Source: DASUMP01 sp036277635 (GTDB lineage Bacteria > Actinomycetota > Acidimicrobiia > IMCC26256 > PALSA-610). From it: DNA of 6,769 nt. Made by a program: the position numbers and the translations under genes. The DNA lies in the NCBI GenBank assembly GCA_036277635.1, contig DASUMP010000210.1, forward strand, positions 1 through 6,769, read 5' to 3'. The stretch's first letter is position 1; every line of letters starts with the position of its first letter. Below, in pieces: positions 1-6,406 of the stretch. The notes under the pieces were generated by a model. That model was not told the DNA's origin. It was given only the letters and a program-made list of their open reading frames with translations, and did not search any database.

Positions 1-305
1 TGCTGTCGCAACGCACCGGACTCCCCGCTCGGTTCGTGCGCAAGGAAGCGAAGACCTACGGCACGTGCCGGCTCGCCGAGGGCGGCGACGTCGACGGCGT
101 GCGACTGTGCATCGTGGAAGACGTCGTGACCTCGGGTGGCGCGGTGCTCGACGCGGCTCGCGAGCTGCGCGCACGCGGCGCCGAGCTGGCGACGGTCGTG
201 TGCGTCATCGACCGCGAATCCGGCGGCGCCGAGAACCTCGCCGAGATCGGCCTCGAGCTGCGCTCGCTGTTCACGATGTCGCAGCTCGAGTCGGCGGCGT
301 CCTGA
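1..305 (+). CDS. pyrE: Orotate phosphoribosyltransferase, C-terminal part (5' end outside window)
   Basis: This is the last 100 codons of a gene that enters from the left edge; the reading frame is open from base 3. Orotate phosphoribosyltransferase transfers the phosphoribosyl group of PRPP to orotate to give OMP in cytoplasmic pyrimidine synthesis. The visible part contains the conserved basic stretch VRKEAKTYGT (from base 36) and the PRPP-binding signature LCIVEDVVTSGGAVLDAA, with the acidic pair E-D and the TSGGA loop. A C-terminal alpha/beta segment ending in LESAAS follows. Family members are usually about 180-215 residues, so roughly half the protein is here. The GTG at 36 is internal and not a start, because the recognisable OPRTase sequence LSQRTGLPARF precedes it. 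The gene converges on the lipoprotein gene, with only 12 bases between the two stop codons. Confidence 0.9.
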   Translation, partial: LSQRTGLPARFVRKEAKTYGTCRLAEGGDVDGVRLCIVEDVVTSGGAVLDAARELRARGAELATVVCVIDRESGGAENLAEIGLELRSLFTMSQLESAAS

Positions 306-310
306 AAGAC

Positions 311-329
311 GCGCCGATCAGGACGGCGC
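311..329. terminator. Possible bidirectional hairpin between convergent genes
   Basis: GCGCCG (311-316) and CGGCGC (324-329) form a perfect 6-bp GC stem with a 7-base loop, a few bases after the pyrE stop. It overlaps the last codons of the convergent lipoprotein gene. There is no U-tract on either strand, so it is at best a weak or factor-assisted terminator. Stems this short arise by chance in such GC-rich DNA. Confidence 0.3.
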
Positions 330-581
330 AGCACACTCGGTGCGGATCTCGTCGAGTGCAGTCCGTTCGCTCGCCGTCGGGTCACGTTCCTCGTTGAGCA
401 CGTCGAGGTCGAAGCGGGCGATCACCTCGTCGACGATGCACTCCGCTTCTCGGTTCGCGACGCCCGCTTCGCGCAGCCGTCGTTCTGCATCCGCGCGCGT
501 GAACACGTCATCGCTGCAAGCTCCGAGGAGCGCCGAGACGGCGAACAGCAGAGCGGTGACCGAACCACGGAACCTGAGCAT
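318..581 (-). CDS. Small putative lipoprotein
   Basis: This gene encodes an 87-residue protein of unknown function. From the ATG at 581 it begins with a short basic n-region (MLRFRG), a hydrophobic stretch (about residues 8-20) and the lipobox LGAC, with Cys22 as the expected lipidation site. That predicts export and anchoring to the outer face of the membrane. The mature part is about 65 residues, charged and probably helical. It has two further cysteines (Cys48 in AECIVDEVI and Cys83 in RTECAAPS) that could form a disulfide. The frame is open further upstream, but that sequence overlaps the regulator gene and would bury the signal peptide. A GTG two codons upstream is an alternative start, and no clear Shine-Dalgarno sequence is visible. 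It lies 29 bases after the stop of the OmpR-type regulator on the same strand, so the two are probably co-transcribed. I do not recognise a named family. Confidence 0.72.
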   Translation of the reverse strand: MLRFRGSVTALLFAVSALLGACSDDVFTRADAERRLREAGVANREAECIVDEVIARFDLDVLNEERDPTASERTALDEIRTECAAPS

Positions 582-610
582 CCGCACAGGTTCGCGCGGC
601 CGCCGCGCGA

Positions 611-1324
611 TCACGGATCGAAGCGGTACCCGACGCCGCGCACCGTCGTGATGCGTGGCCCTCCGCCCGTCGATTCGGCGAGCTTGGTGCGCAACCGGCG
701 GACGTGCTCGGTGACGGTCGCGGCGCTCTGCCACGCGCCCGACGAGCCCCACGCGTCACGCAGGAGCTCTTCACGCGTGAGCGTGCGGCGAGGCCGGGCG
801 CCGAGGCACGCGAGTAGGTCGAACTCGCGCCGGGTCACGTCCACCGGCCGACCGTCGAGGGTGACCCGGCGCGACGCCCGGTCGACGATCAACGGGCCGA
901 ACTCGAGGCGGCCAGGAGCCGAGACGCTCGACCGGCGCAAGACTGTCGCGATGCGGGCGCTGAGCTCGCGCGTCGAGCACGGCACCGCGATGAAGTCGTC
1001 GGCGCCGAGCTCGTAGGCCAGCACGCGGTCGCCGTCGGTGTTCCGGTGGCTCACGACCACCACCGGAACGCCACTGCGAGCGCGCACCCCTTCGAGCACG
1101 CCGAACGTGTCGGTGGCCGGGGTCGCGAGCCCGATGACCACGAGGTCGACGCCACCGCCGAGCACGGCGGCGAGGATCTCTCGTTCACCATCGACTCGGG
1201 CGAGGGCGATGCCGTGCTCATCGGCGACGTGCTCGATGACGCGCGCGAGGTGCTCGTCGTCCAGCGCCACGAGGACGCGGGCCTCCGCGGGCGCTCTCGT
1301 CGGCCACGATGCCACTGCCGCCAT
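611..1324 (-). CDS. OmpR-type winged-helix regulator with degenerate receiver domain
   Basis: This encodes a 237-residue cytoplasmic DNA-binding regulator. Residues about 15-125 have the fold pattern of a response-regulator receiver, and residues about 135-237 are a Trans_reg_C winged helix (RREFDLLACL, LTREELLRDAWG, VTEHVRRLRTKL, TTVRGVGYRF). The receiver keeps the acidic pair (Asp22, Asp23) and the Ser/Thr position (Ser92). The phosphoacceptor position in DLVVIGLATP is Gly65 (codon GGG, 1130-1132) instead of Asp, and the conserved Lys position is Val114 (FIAVPCSTREL). Canonical aspartate phosphorylation is therefore unlikely, so it probably acts independently of phosphorylation or through a partner protein. 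The ATG at 1324 is preceded by GGGGAGA about five bases upstream, which supports this start over the longer open frame. It is divergent from the CheY-protease-kinase cluster and upstream of a small lipoprotein gene. Its targets may include this divergent region (inference). Confidence 0.9.
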   Translation of the reverse strand: MAAVASWPTRAPAEARVLVALDDEHLARVIEHVADEHGIALARVDGEREILAAVLGGGVDLVVIGLATPATDTFGVLEGVRARSGVPVVVVSHRNTDGDRVLAYELGADDFIAVPCSTRELSARIATVLRRSSVSAPGRLEFGPLIVDRASRRVTLDGRPVDVTRREFDLLACLGARPRRTLTREELLRDAWGSSGAWQSAATVTEHVRRLRTKLAESTGGGPRITTVRGVGYRFDP

Positions 1325-1468
1325 GCTGTCTCCCCGCGCGATCCGTCGCTGAGGGTGGTTTCGACGGGTGGAGCACCCGGCCCGAGGGCCGGAAGGTCCA
1401 CGGGTTCTCTGCATTTCTGCGCGCGCTCGGTGCTGCGTTGATGGAACGTTGAGTGCGCGGAGTGCAAG
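1325..1468. promoter_or_regulatory. Divergent intergenic region
   Basis: These 144 bases lie between the starts of the minus-strand regulator and the plus-strand CheY-like gene, so promoters for both operons should be here. I could not identify a convincing -35/-10 pair on either strand; TTGATG at 1438-1443 has no matching -10 at a normal distance. The minus-strand Shine-Dalgarno lies just inside the left edge, and the plus-strand GGAG is at 1459-1462. A strong hairpin lies at 1377-1392. Confidence 0.55.
1377..1392. other. GC-rich inverted repeat in the divergent region
   Basis: CCGGCC (1377-1382) pairs with GGCCGG (1387-1392) around CGAG, giving a stable 6-bp stem with a four-base loop. It lies between two divergent genes and could be an operator or a structure in a 5' leader. 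There is no U-tract, so it is not a typical terminator. Its function is unknown. Confidence 0.35.
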
Positions 1469-1936
1469 GTGTGGGGCCGACGTGCCGAGCACATGACCAT
1501 GACCATCGCCTTGTCGTCAGCGGTCGCCGCGCCGACGCGCACTCGCCTGCGCATCTTGTGCGTCGACGACGACCCGCTGCTGCGCCGCATCCTGCAGCTC
1601 AACCTGCTCGCCGAGGGCCACGTCGTCGACGTGCTCGCCGACGGCAGCTCGGTCTACGAGCACGCCCGCTCGCAACGACCGGACCTGATCCTCCTCGACG
1701 TGATGATGCCCGGGCGTGACGGCTACTCCGTGCTCGGGCAGCTGAAGTCCGACGAGGCGACCCGCGACATCCCGGTCGTGTTGCTGACCGCACGAGCGAG
1801 CGACGAAGAGGTGTGGGAGGGCTGGCAGGCCGGCGCCGACTACTACCTGACCAAGCCGTTCGACCTCGACCAGCTCGTGTACTTCGTGCGTCAGGTGCTC
1901 GGGAGCGAACCGCAGACACCGGAGGCGCAGTCATGA
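1469..1936 (+). CDS. Single-domain CheY-like response regulator
   Basis: This encodes a 155-residue stand-alone receiver with no output domain. All key residues are present: acidic residues Asp33-Asp35 in ILCVDDDPLL, phosphoacceptor Asp77 in LILLDVMMPGRDG, Thr107 in VVLLTARAS and Lys129 in YYLTKPFDLDQL. It should accept phosphate from a histidine kinase, most plausibly the membrane kinase two genes downstream, and signal by protein-protein contact. The GTG at 1469 has GGAG (1459-1462) six bases upstream. An in-frame ATG at 1493 (protein MTMTIALSS, 147 residues) also fits the domain limits but has only a weak ribosome site, so the start is uncertain. The stop codon overlaps the protease start as ATGA (1933-1936), indicating translational coupling. 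The pairing with the kinase is inferred from gene order. Confidence 0.9.
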   Translation: MWGRRAEHMTMTIALSSAVAAPTRTRLRILCVDDDPLLRRILQLNLLAEGHVVDVLADGSSVYEHARSQRPDLILLDVMMPGRDGYSVLGQLKSDEATRDIPVVLLTARASDEEVWEGWQAGADYYLTKPFDLDQLVYFVRQVLGSEPQTPEAQS

Positions 1937-3483
1937 GCGTGCAGCCTCGCCGCGTCCACCGCGCCCTGGTCGGACTGCTCACCGCGATCGTCGTCGTGAC
2001 GATGGCCACGGCCGCGGCTCCGACCACCGAGACGCTTCCGACTCGCGCCGTGATCGTGCAGGCCGAGAACGTAGACGCGGCCGCCGCGCTCGTGCGCGCG
2101 GTCGGCGGCGACGTCACGGCGCGCTACGACACGATCGGTGCGGTCGCGACGCGACTCGACGCGACGGCGGTCGCGGTGCTCGAGCGCGGCGGGAACGTCG
2201 TCGTGACCCCCGACGTCGCGCTCGAACCGACCGACGCCGAGTTCCCGGCGGATACCCACAGCGCCGCCTTCGACGCGATCTCCCCCGGTCCCGCGGCCGC
2301 GGTGGACGCCGGTGCGGGCGTCGCCGTCGCGTTGATCGACACCGGCGTGAACCCCACCGCGGACCTCCACGCACCGCGTCTCGTCACCGGTCCCGACCTG
2401 TCCGGCGACGGCGACGCCGTCGACCGCTTCGGGCACGGCACGTTCATGGCCGGACTCATCGCCGGCGACGGGACTGCGAGCGCGGACGCGGCGGTGCACC
2501 ACCGCGGCGTCGCGCCCGGCGCACGCGTCGTGGCGGTCAAGGTCGCCGGCGCCTCGGGCGAGACCGAGCTGTCGACCGTGCTCGACGCGTTCGAATGGGT
2601 GATCGAGCACAGCGAGGAGCTCGACATCCGGGTCCTTAGCTTGTCGTTCGGCATCCCCGTGCCGCTGCCTCCCGTCGTGAACCCGCTCGACGCCGCAGCC
2701 GAGGCCGCGTGGGCGAGCGGGATCACCGTCGTCGCCGCGGCCGGCAACGAAGGCCGCGCTGGCGTCGTCGCGCCGGGCGACGATCCGTGGGTCGTGACCG
2801 TCGGCGCGTCCGACGTGCGCGGCACCGCCGACGTCTCCGACGACGTCGTTCCCGACTGGTCAGGTCGCGAGCGCGTCCTCGGGGTGGACAAGCCCGAGCT
2901 CGTGGCGCCCGGCGTGTCGGTCGTGTCGCTGCGTGCGCCCGGCTCGACGATCGACGTCGCGAATCCCGACGCTCGCGTCGACGACGCGTACTTCCGCGGC
3001 AGCGGCTCGTCGATGGCGACCGCGATGACTGCGGGAGCGGCGGCAGTCCTCGCCGCCGAGCATCCCGGCGCGACGCCCGACCACGTGAAGGGCGCGCTCG
3101 TCGACGGCGCGACCCCGATCGGCGGCGGGCGAGCGTTGAACGTGCACGGCGCGCACGCAGCGACGCCGCGTCGAGCGTGGTTGCAACGCCACCCGAACGC
3201 GATCGGCCTGCCCGGCAACCGCATGCCGTGGGCCGCCGAGCCGTGGTCGGCCGCGCGCTGGACCGACGAGTCGTGGAACGCCGCGCGCTGGACCGCAGCG
3301 AGATGGACCGCCGCCCGGTGGACCGACGAGTCGTGGAACGCGGCCCGTTGGACCGCCGCGAGATGGACGGCCGCGCGGTGGACCGACGAGTCGTGGAACG
3401 CGGCGCGATGGACGGCCGCGCGCTGGACCGCCGCGAGATGGACGGCATCTCGCTGGACCTCGGTGACGTGGGCGTCGCCGTAG
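1933..3483 (+). CDS. Secreted subtilisin-like S8 serine protease with C-terminal Trp-repeat tail
   Basis: This encodes a 516-residue S8 (subtilase) peptidase. The start ATG has GGAGG (1921-1925) seven bases upstream. Residues 1-29 form a Sec signal peptide (basic QPRRVHR, hydrophobic core, ATAAAP cleavage region). Residues about 37-98 look like an I9-type propeptide, a small alpha/beta domain that in this family helps folding and inhibits the enzyme until removed. The catalytic domain shows Asp136 (ALIDTGVNP), His168 (FGHGTFMAGLIAG), oxyanion Asn272 (AAAGNEGRAG) and Ser360 (GSGSSMATAMTAG), so the triad is complete and activity is expected. Residues 433-516 are a tail with 17 Trp at exact five-residue intervals in xAARW/DESW units. 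There is no LPXTG motif or C-terminal membrane segment, so any surface attachment would be through the tail (inference). It sits between a CheY-like regulator and a membrane kinase, and the substrate is unknown. Confidence 0.93.
   Translation: MSVQPRRVHRALVGLLTAIVVVTMATAAAPTTETLPTRAVIVQAENVDAAAALVRAVGGDVTARYDTIGAVATRLDATAVAVLERGGNVVVTPDVALEPTDAEFPADTHSAAFDAISPGPAAAVDAGAGVAVALIDTGVNPTADLHAPRLVTGPDLSGDGDAVDRFGHGTFMAGLIAGDGTASADAAVHHRGVAPGARVVAVKVAGASGETELSTVLDAFEWVIEHSEELDIRVLSLSFGIPVPLPPVVNPLDAAAEAAWASGITVVAAAGNEGRAGVVAPGDDPWVVTVGASDVRGTADVSDDVVPDWSGRERVLGVDKPELVAPGVSVVSLRAPGSTIDVANPDARVDDAYFRGSGSSMATAMTAGAAAVLAAEHPGATPDHVKGALVDGATPIGGGRALNVHGAHAATPRRAWLQRHPNAIGLPGNRMPWAAEPWSAARWTDESWNAARWTAARWTAARWTDESWNAARWTAARWTAARWTDESWNAARWTAARWTAARWTASRWTSVTWASP
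3229..3474 (+). repeat. Tandem repeat encoding a pentapeptide Trp ladder
   Basis: Three tandem 60-bp units (3241-3300, 3301-3360, 3361-3420), plus diverged flanks, lie inside the protease gene. Each full unit encodes a 20-residue period made of four Trp pentapeptides (DESWN, AARWT, AARWT, AARWT in rotation). A 23-bp core around the DESW codons is identical in all three units; other positions differ mostly silently. Trp codons occur every 15 bases from 3229 to 3471, 17 in all. The period is a multiple of three, so unit loss or gain keeps the frame and could give length variation between strains. Confidence 0.93.
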
Positions 3484-3521
3484 CGAGCGCGCGTTCACCC
3501 GCCGCGAAGGGGAGGACCGTC

Positions 3522-5450
3522 GTGGTCCTCCTCGTCGTCGCGCACGGGGTCGTCACCGCGCTGATCGGCGGCGTCGGCGTCGCGGCCGGCGCGCAGGTCG
3601 GCCATCCGCTCGGCATCGTCGCGTACGGCGTGGCGTTCGCGGTCGCCGGTTCGTTCAACCTGCGGCTCGAGTTCCGGCAGAGCCAGTTCACCTTCACGCT
3701 CGCCGACGCGGTGCTCGCCGCCGCGTTCCTGGTGCTCGGACCGCTCGGCGTGGCGGTCGCAGCCGGCGCCGGCGAGCTCGTCTCGCTCGCCCACCAGCGC
3801 GTCTCGGGCGTGAAGATCCTCGTGAACGTGACCAATCGGCTCGCGGCGGCGACGATCGGCGGCACCGCGTTCTGGGTGCTCACCGCCTCCGACGGCAGCG
3901 AGCTGCACCGCTGGTACGCGACGATCGCCGCGTCGCTGTGCTTCTCCCTCCTCGACATGGCGTCGATCGCGGTCGTCGTCGCGAAGGTCGAGGAGTCGCG
4001 CTTCCACGAGGTGTTCGTCCGCAGCGCACCCACGGGCGTGCTCACCACGATCGCGGCCGCGCCGCTCGGCGTCGTCGCGCTCGACCTGTGGCACCACTCG
4101 GTCGCGGCGCCGCTCCTGCTCGCTCCGATCATCGCCGCGGTCGCCATCAACGCCCGGACCGGAGCGACGCATCGCGACGAGCACCTCCGCTTCGAGCGGC
4201 TGTACGAAGCCTCGGTGCGCACGGCGCCGCTCGTCGATCTCGACGACGCCGTTCGGGCCATCGCGGGCCAGGCCCGCATGCTGCTCACCGGGACCGCAGG
4301 CGTGTGCTGCGCGACCGACCACACCGGTCGCTGGATCGGGGCGATCGTCTCCGAGCGCGGCGCGGCCAGGCTCTCGCACGACGCGGTGTGCGCACTGGTG
4401 AGTCTCGGAGCGAGTGGCGAGGCGGCCGAGATCGTGCTCCCCGAGCACCACGCGCTCCGCTCGTTCGCTGACGACGCGGCCTCGGTCACCGTCGCCAGCG
4501 CGCCGTTCGACCGCGCCGACGGCACCGTCGTCGCCGTGTTCCGCGAGGGACGCGCCGAGGGATCGGCGACGAATCGGATCCAGACGCTCGAGGCGTTCGC
4601 GGCCCACGCCGCGCTGATCGTGAGCAACGCGGCCCTGCTCGCGCAGCGCGACTCGGCCCTCCGGCACCAGCTCGACCTCAACCGTCAGAAGAGCGAGTTT
4701 CTCGCCGCGGTGTCCCACGAGCTGCGCACGCCGCTCGCCGCGATCCTCGGATCGGTCGGCACGCTGCGCCGACTCGACGGGCGCCTGTCGGGCGCCGAAC
4801 GCGACGAGATGTTCGATTCGACGGCTGCGCAGGGATCCCGGCTCCAACGTCTGATCGAGGAGCTGCTCATCGTCGCCGCCGCCGAGCACACCGCGACGGT
4901 CGTCGAGTCGGAGGCGGTTCGCGTCGGGACGCTGATCGACGACATCGTCGCCGACGCGCGCGTCGCAACGGGAGACCGACTGCAGGTGCGCGTCGCGCAG
5001 CCCGACCCGACCGTGGTCCTCGACCCCGCGAAGGTGCGGCGCGTCGTGTTGAACCTCGTCGAGAACGCGGCCAAGTACGCGCCGCGGGGGCCGATCGAGC
5101 TCGACGCACGCGCCGACGCGACCATGCTCGAGGTGGTGGTGCGCGATCACGGTCCTGGCATCCCGCCCGACGCACGCGAGCGCGCGTTCGAACGGTTCGT
5201 GCAGCTCGACCAGTCCGCCACGCGCACCCAGGGCGGTACCGGGCTCGGCTTGTACCTGTGCCGTCAGCTCGTCGAGCTGCTCGGCGGTGAGCTCACCCTC
5301 GACGACCCGCCCGGCGGCGGCTGCCGGTTCACGATGCGCCTCCCGACGCGGCGAGCCACCGTCGCCGAGGTCGACCGCGAGGCCGTGCGCACTTCCGGTG
5401 TGCTCGCGCGCCCGCGCGCGCTCGGGCGACGCACAGCCGTGGGGTCCTGA
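3522..5450 (+). CDS. Multi-pass membrane sensor histidine kinase with GAF-like region
   Basis: This encodes a 642-residue sensor kinase. Residues 1 to about 212 are hydrophobic, with seven or eight predicted membrane spans and only short loops, so there is no large extracellular sensor domain. Residues about 226-380 resemble a GAF domain, followed by a short helical linker (ALLAQRDSALRHQLDL). The DHp helix carries phosphoacceptor His399 in SHELRTPLAAIL. The HATPase_c domain shows the N box (NLVENAAKY, Asn515), G1 (DHGPGIP, Asp542), F box (FERFVQ) and G2 (GGTGLGL, from residue 571). It should autophosphorylate and pass phosphate to a receiver, probably the CheY-like protein of the same cluster. 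The GTG at 3522 was chosen because AAGGGGAGG (3507-3515) lies six bases upstream and the first span begins at once. ATG 3438 and GTG 3468 are in-frame alternatives within the protease repeat. The signal sensed is unknown. Confidence 0.9.
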   Translation: MVLLVVAHGVVTALIGGVGVAAGAQVGHPLGIVAYGVAFAVAGSFNLRLEFRQSQFTFTLADAVLAAAFLVLGPLGVAVAAGAGELVSLAHQRVSGVKILVNVTNRLAAATIGGTAFWVLTASDGSELHRWYATIAASLCFSLLDMASIAVVVAKVEESRFHEVFVRSAPTGVLTTIAAAPLGVVALDLWHHSVAAPLLLAPIIAAVAINARTGATHRDEHLRFERLYEASVRTAPLVDLDDAVRAIAGQARMLLTGTAGVCCATDHTGRWIGAIVSERGAARLSHDAVCALVSLGASGEAAEIVLPEHHALRSFADDAASVTVASAPFDRADGTVVAVFREGRAEGSATNRIQTLEAFAAHAALIVSNAALLAQRDSALRHQLDLNRQKSEFLAAVSHELRTPLAAILGSVGTLRRLDGRLSGAERDEMFDSTAAQGSRLQRLIEELLIVAAAEHTATVVESEAVRVGTLIDDIVADARVATGDRLQVRVAQPDPTVVLDPAKVRRVVLNLVENAAKYAPRGPIELDARADATMLEVVVRDHGPGIPPDARERAFERFVQLDQSATRTQGGTGLGLYLCRQLVELLGGELTLDDPPGGGCRFTMRLPTRRATVAEVDREAVRTSGVLARPRALGRRTAVGS

Positions 5451-5521
5451 CCGACCGTCCCCATCCTCGACCGACCGCGCTCCTACGCTCGCGAGCCCGC
5501 GCTCGGTGCGAGGAGCCGCCC
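5451..5521 (+). promoter_or_regulatory. Short gap with ribosome site before DUF4328-type gene
   Basis: These 71 bases separate the kinase stop from the next gene. GAGGAG (5510-5515) lies six bases before the ATG at 5522 and fixes that start. CGACCGACCG-like short repeats are present. I see no convincing promoter or terminator, so read-through from the kinase operon is possible. Confidence 0.45.
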
Positions 5522-6406
5522 ATGACCTGCCCGCGCTGTGGTCGACCGACCGAAGCGACCGATCGGTTCTGTCCCGGCTGCGGCTCGATGCTCGCGGCGC
5601 CCGAATCCACCGAGTCCACCGCCGCCACACCGCCCGTGCCCGCTCCTCCCGCGTGGAGTGGCGCGAGCGCCGCGCTTCCACCGGCGCCGCCACCGACCTC
5701 GCAGTGGCACCCGCCGGTCGCCACGACCTCCGCTCCGGTCGCGACCAACCTCGGTGGACTCGCCACCGCGCTCACGTGGTTGTTCGCGCTCATCGCCGTC
5801 GCATCCGCGCTGCTCGCCGTGTTCCGGTTCATCGAATGGTCGTTGCTCGACGATCTGCGCACGGATCCCTTGTCCGTCGAGTTCTCCGATCTCGAGGACT
5901 CCGACGACCGCATCAACGCGCTGACCGGCGTCCGCACGATGCTCATCCTCGCCACGGCCGTCGTGTTCATCGTCTGGCTCCACGCGGCGACGAAGAACCT
6001 GCGCGCGTTCGGCTACCGCGACCTGCGGTACGGGCCCGGCTGGGCGATCGGCGGCTGGTTCGTACCGTTCGCGAACCTCGTCATCCCGAAGCAGGTGGTC
6101 GACGACGCCTGGCGCGGCGCCGACCCGCAGGCCGCGCCGAGCGGCCGGCCGGCCGGTCCGGTGCCGGGCGTGTTCCTCGCGTGGTGGCTCGCGTTCCTCG
6201 CGAGCACGTTCCTCGATCGGATCGGCAACTTCGTGGGCGACGCCGACGACGCCGACATCTCCCAGCTGCAGACCGCCTCGCAGCTGACCCTGCTCGCGGC
6301 GCTCGCGGCCGCCCTGGGCGCGGGGCTCGCGATCGTCGTGGTCTCCCGGATGACCGCCCGCCACCGCGCTCGCAGCACGGCACTGCTGGGCACCTATACC
6401 ACCTAG
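5522..6406 (+). CDS. Zinc-ribbon DUF4328-type membrane protein
   Basis: This encodes a 294-residue membrane protein. The N-terminus is a four-cysteine zinc ribbon (Cys3, Cys6, Cys17, Cys20 in two CPxCG knuckles). A Pro/Ala/Ser/Thr-rich flexible linker follows to about residue 76, then a membrane part with spans near 80-103, 138-157, 213-233 and 258-282. The segment GWAIGGWFVPFANLVIPKQV (from residue 174) matches the hallmark of the DUF4328 family as I recall it; no biochemical role is established for that family to my knowledge. The zinc ribbon suggests a structural or protein-contact role on the cytoplasmic side. The start has a good GAGGAG ribosome site. The final codons and the TAG stop lie inside the putative CsoR operator, so the end of this gene is shared with regulatory DNA. 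A functional link to the upstream kinase cluster is not shown. Confidence 0.82.
   Translation: MTCPRCGRPTEATDRFCPGCGSMLAAPESTESTAATPPVPAPPAWSGASAALPPAPPPTSQWHPPVATTSAPVATNLGGLATALTWLFALIAVASALLAVFRFIEWSLLDDLRTDPLSVEFSDLEDSDDRINALTGVRTMLILATAVVFIVWLHAATKNLRAFGYRDLRYGPGWAIGGWFVPFANLVIPKQVVDDAWRGADPQAAPSGRPAGPVPGVFLAWWLAFLASTFLDRIGNFVGDADDADISQLQTASQLTLLAALAAALGAGLAIVVVSRMTARHRARSTALLGTYTT

Noticed and set aside
582..752. N-terminal extension of the lipoprotein
   Set aside because: It overlaps the winged-helix coding region of the regulator and would bury the signal peptide and lipobox.
1325..1492. N-terminal extension of the OmpR-type regulator
   Set aside because: The extra residues precede the receiver and have no domain character. 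The ATG at 1324 has a clear GGGGAGA ribosome site.
1051..1602. Minus-strand open frame covering the divergent region and both neighbours
   Set aside because: Its product is Ser/Arg-rich with no motif, and it overlaps two well-supported genes in other frames.
1813..1932. Upstream extension of the protease frame
   Set aside because: It overlaps the CheY-like gene and would place 40 residues before the signal peptide. ATG 1933 has GGAGG at proper spacing.
3229..3474. The 60-bp repeat as a CRISPR array or mobile-element scar
   Set aside because: The units are contiguous with no unique spacers, keep the reading frame and encode a regular protein ladder.
2709..3521. Upstream extension of the kinase frame through the protease gene
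   Set aside because: The frame is open only because of high GC. The extension is Arg-rich low-complexity sequence overlapping the protease catalytic domain and repeat, while GTG 3522 has a strong ribosome site.
5451..5521. Terminator after the kinase gene
   Set aside because: Only very short inverted repeats are present, with no stable stem or U-tract.
3495..5693. Long open frame on the minus strand opposite the kinase (over 700 codons)
   Set aside because: It is antisense to a well-supported kinase with all catalytic boxes. Its product is rich in Arg, Asp and Gly without recognisable domains, as expected for the shadow of a GC-rich gene.
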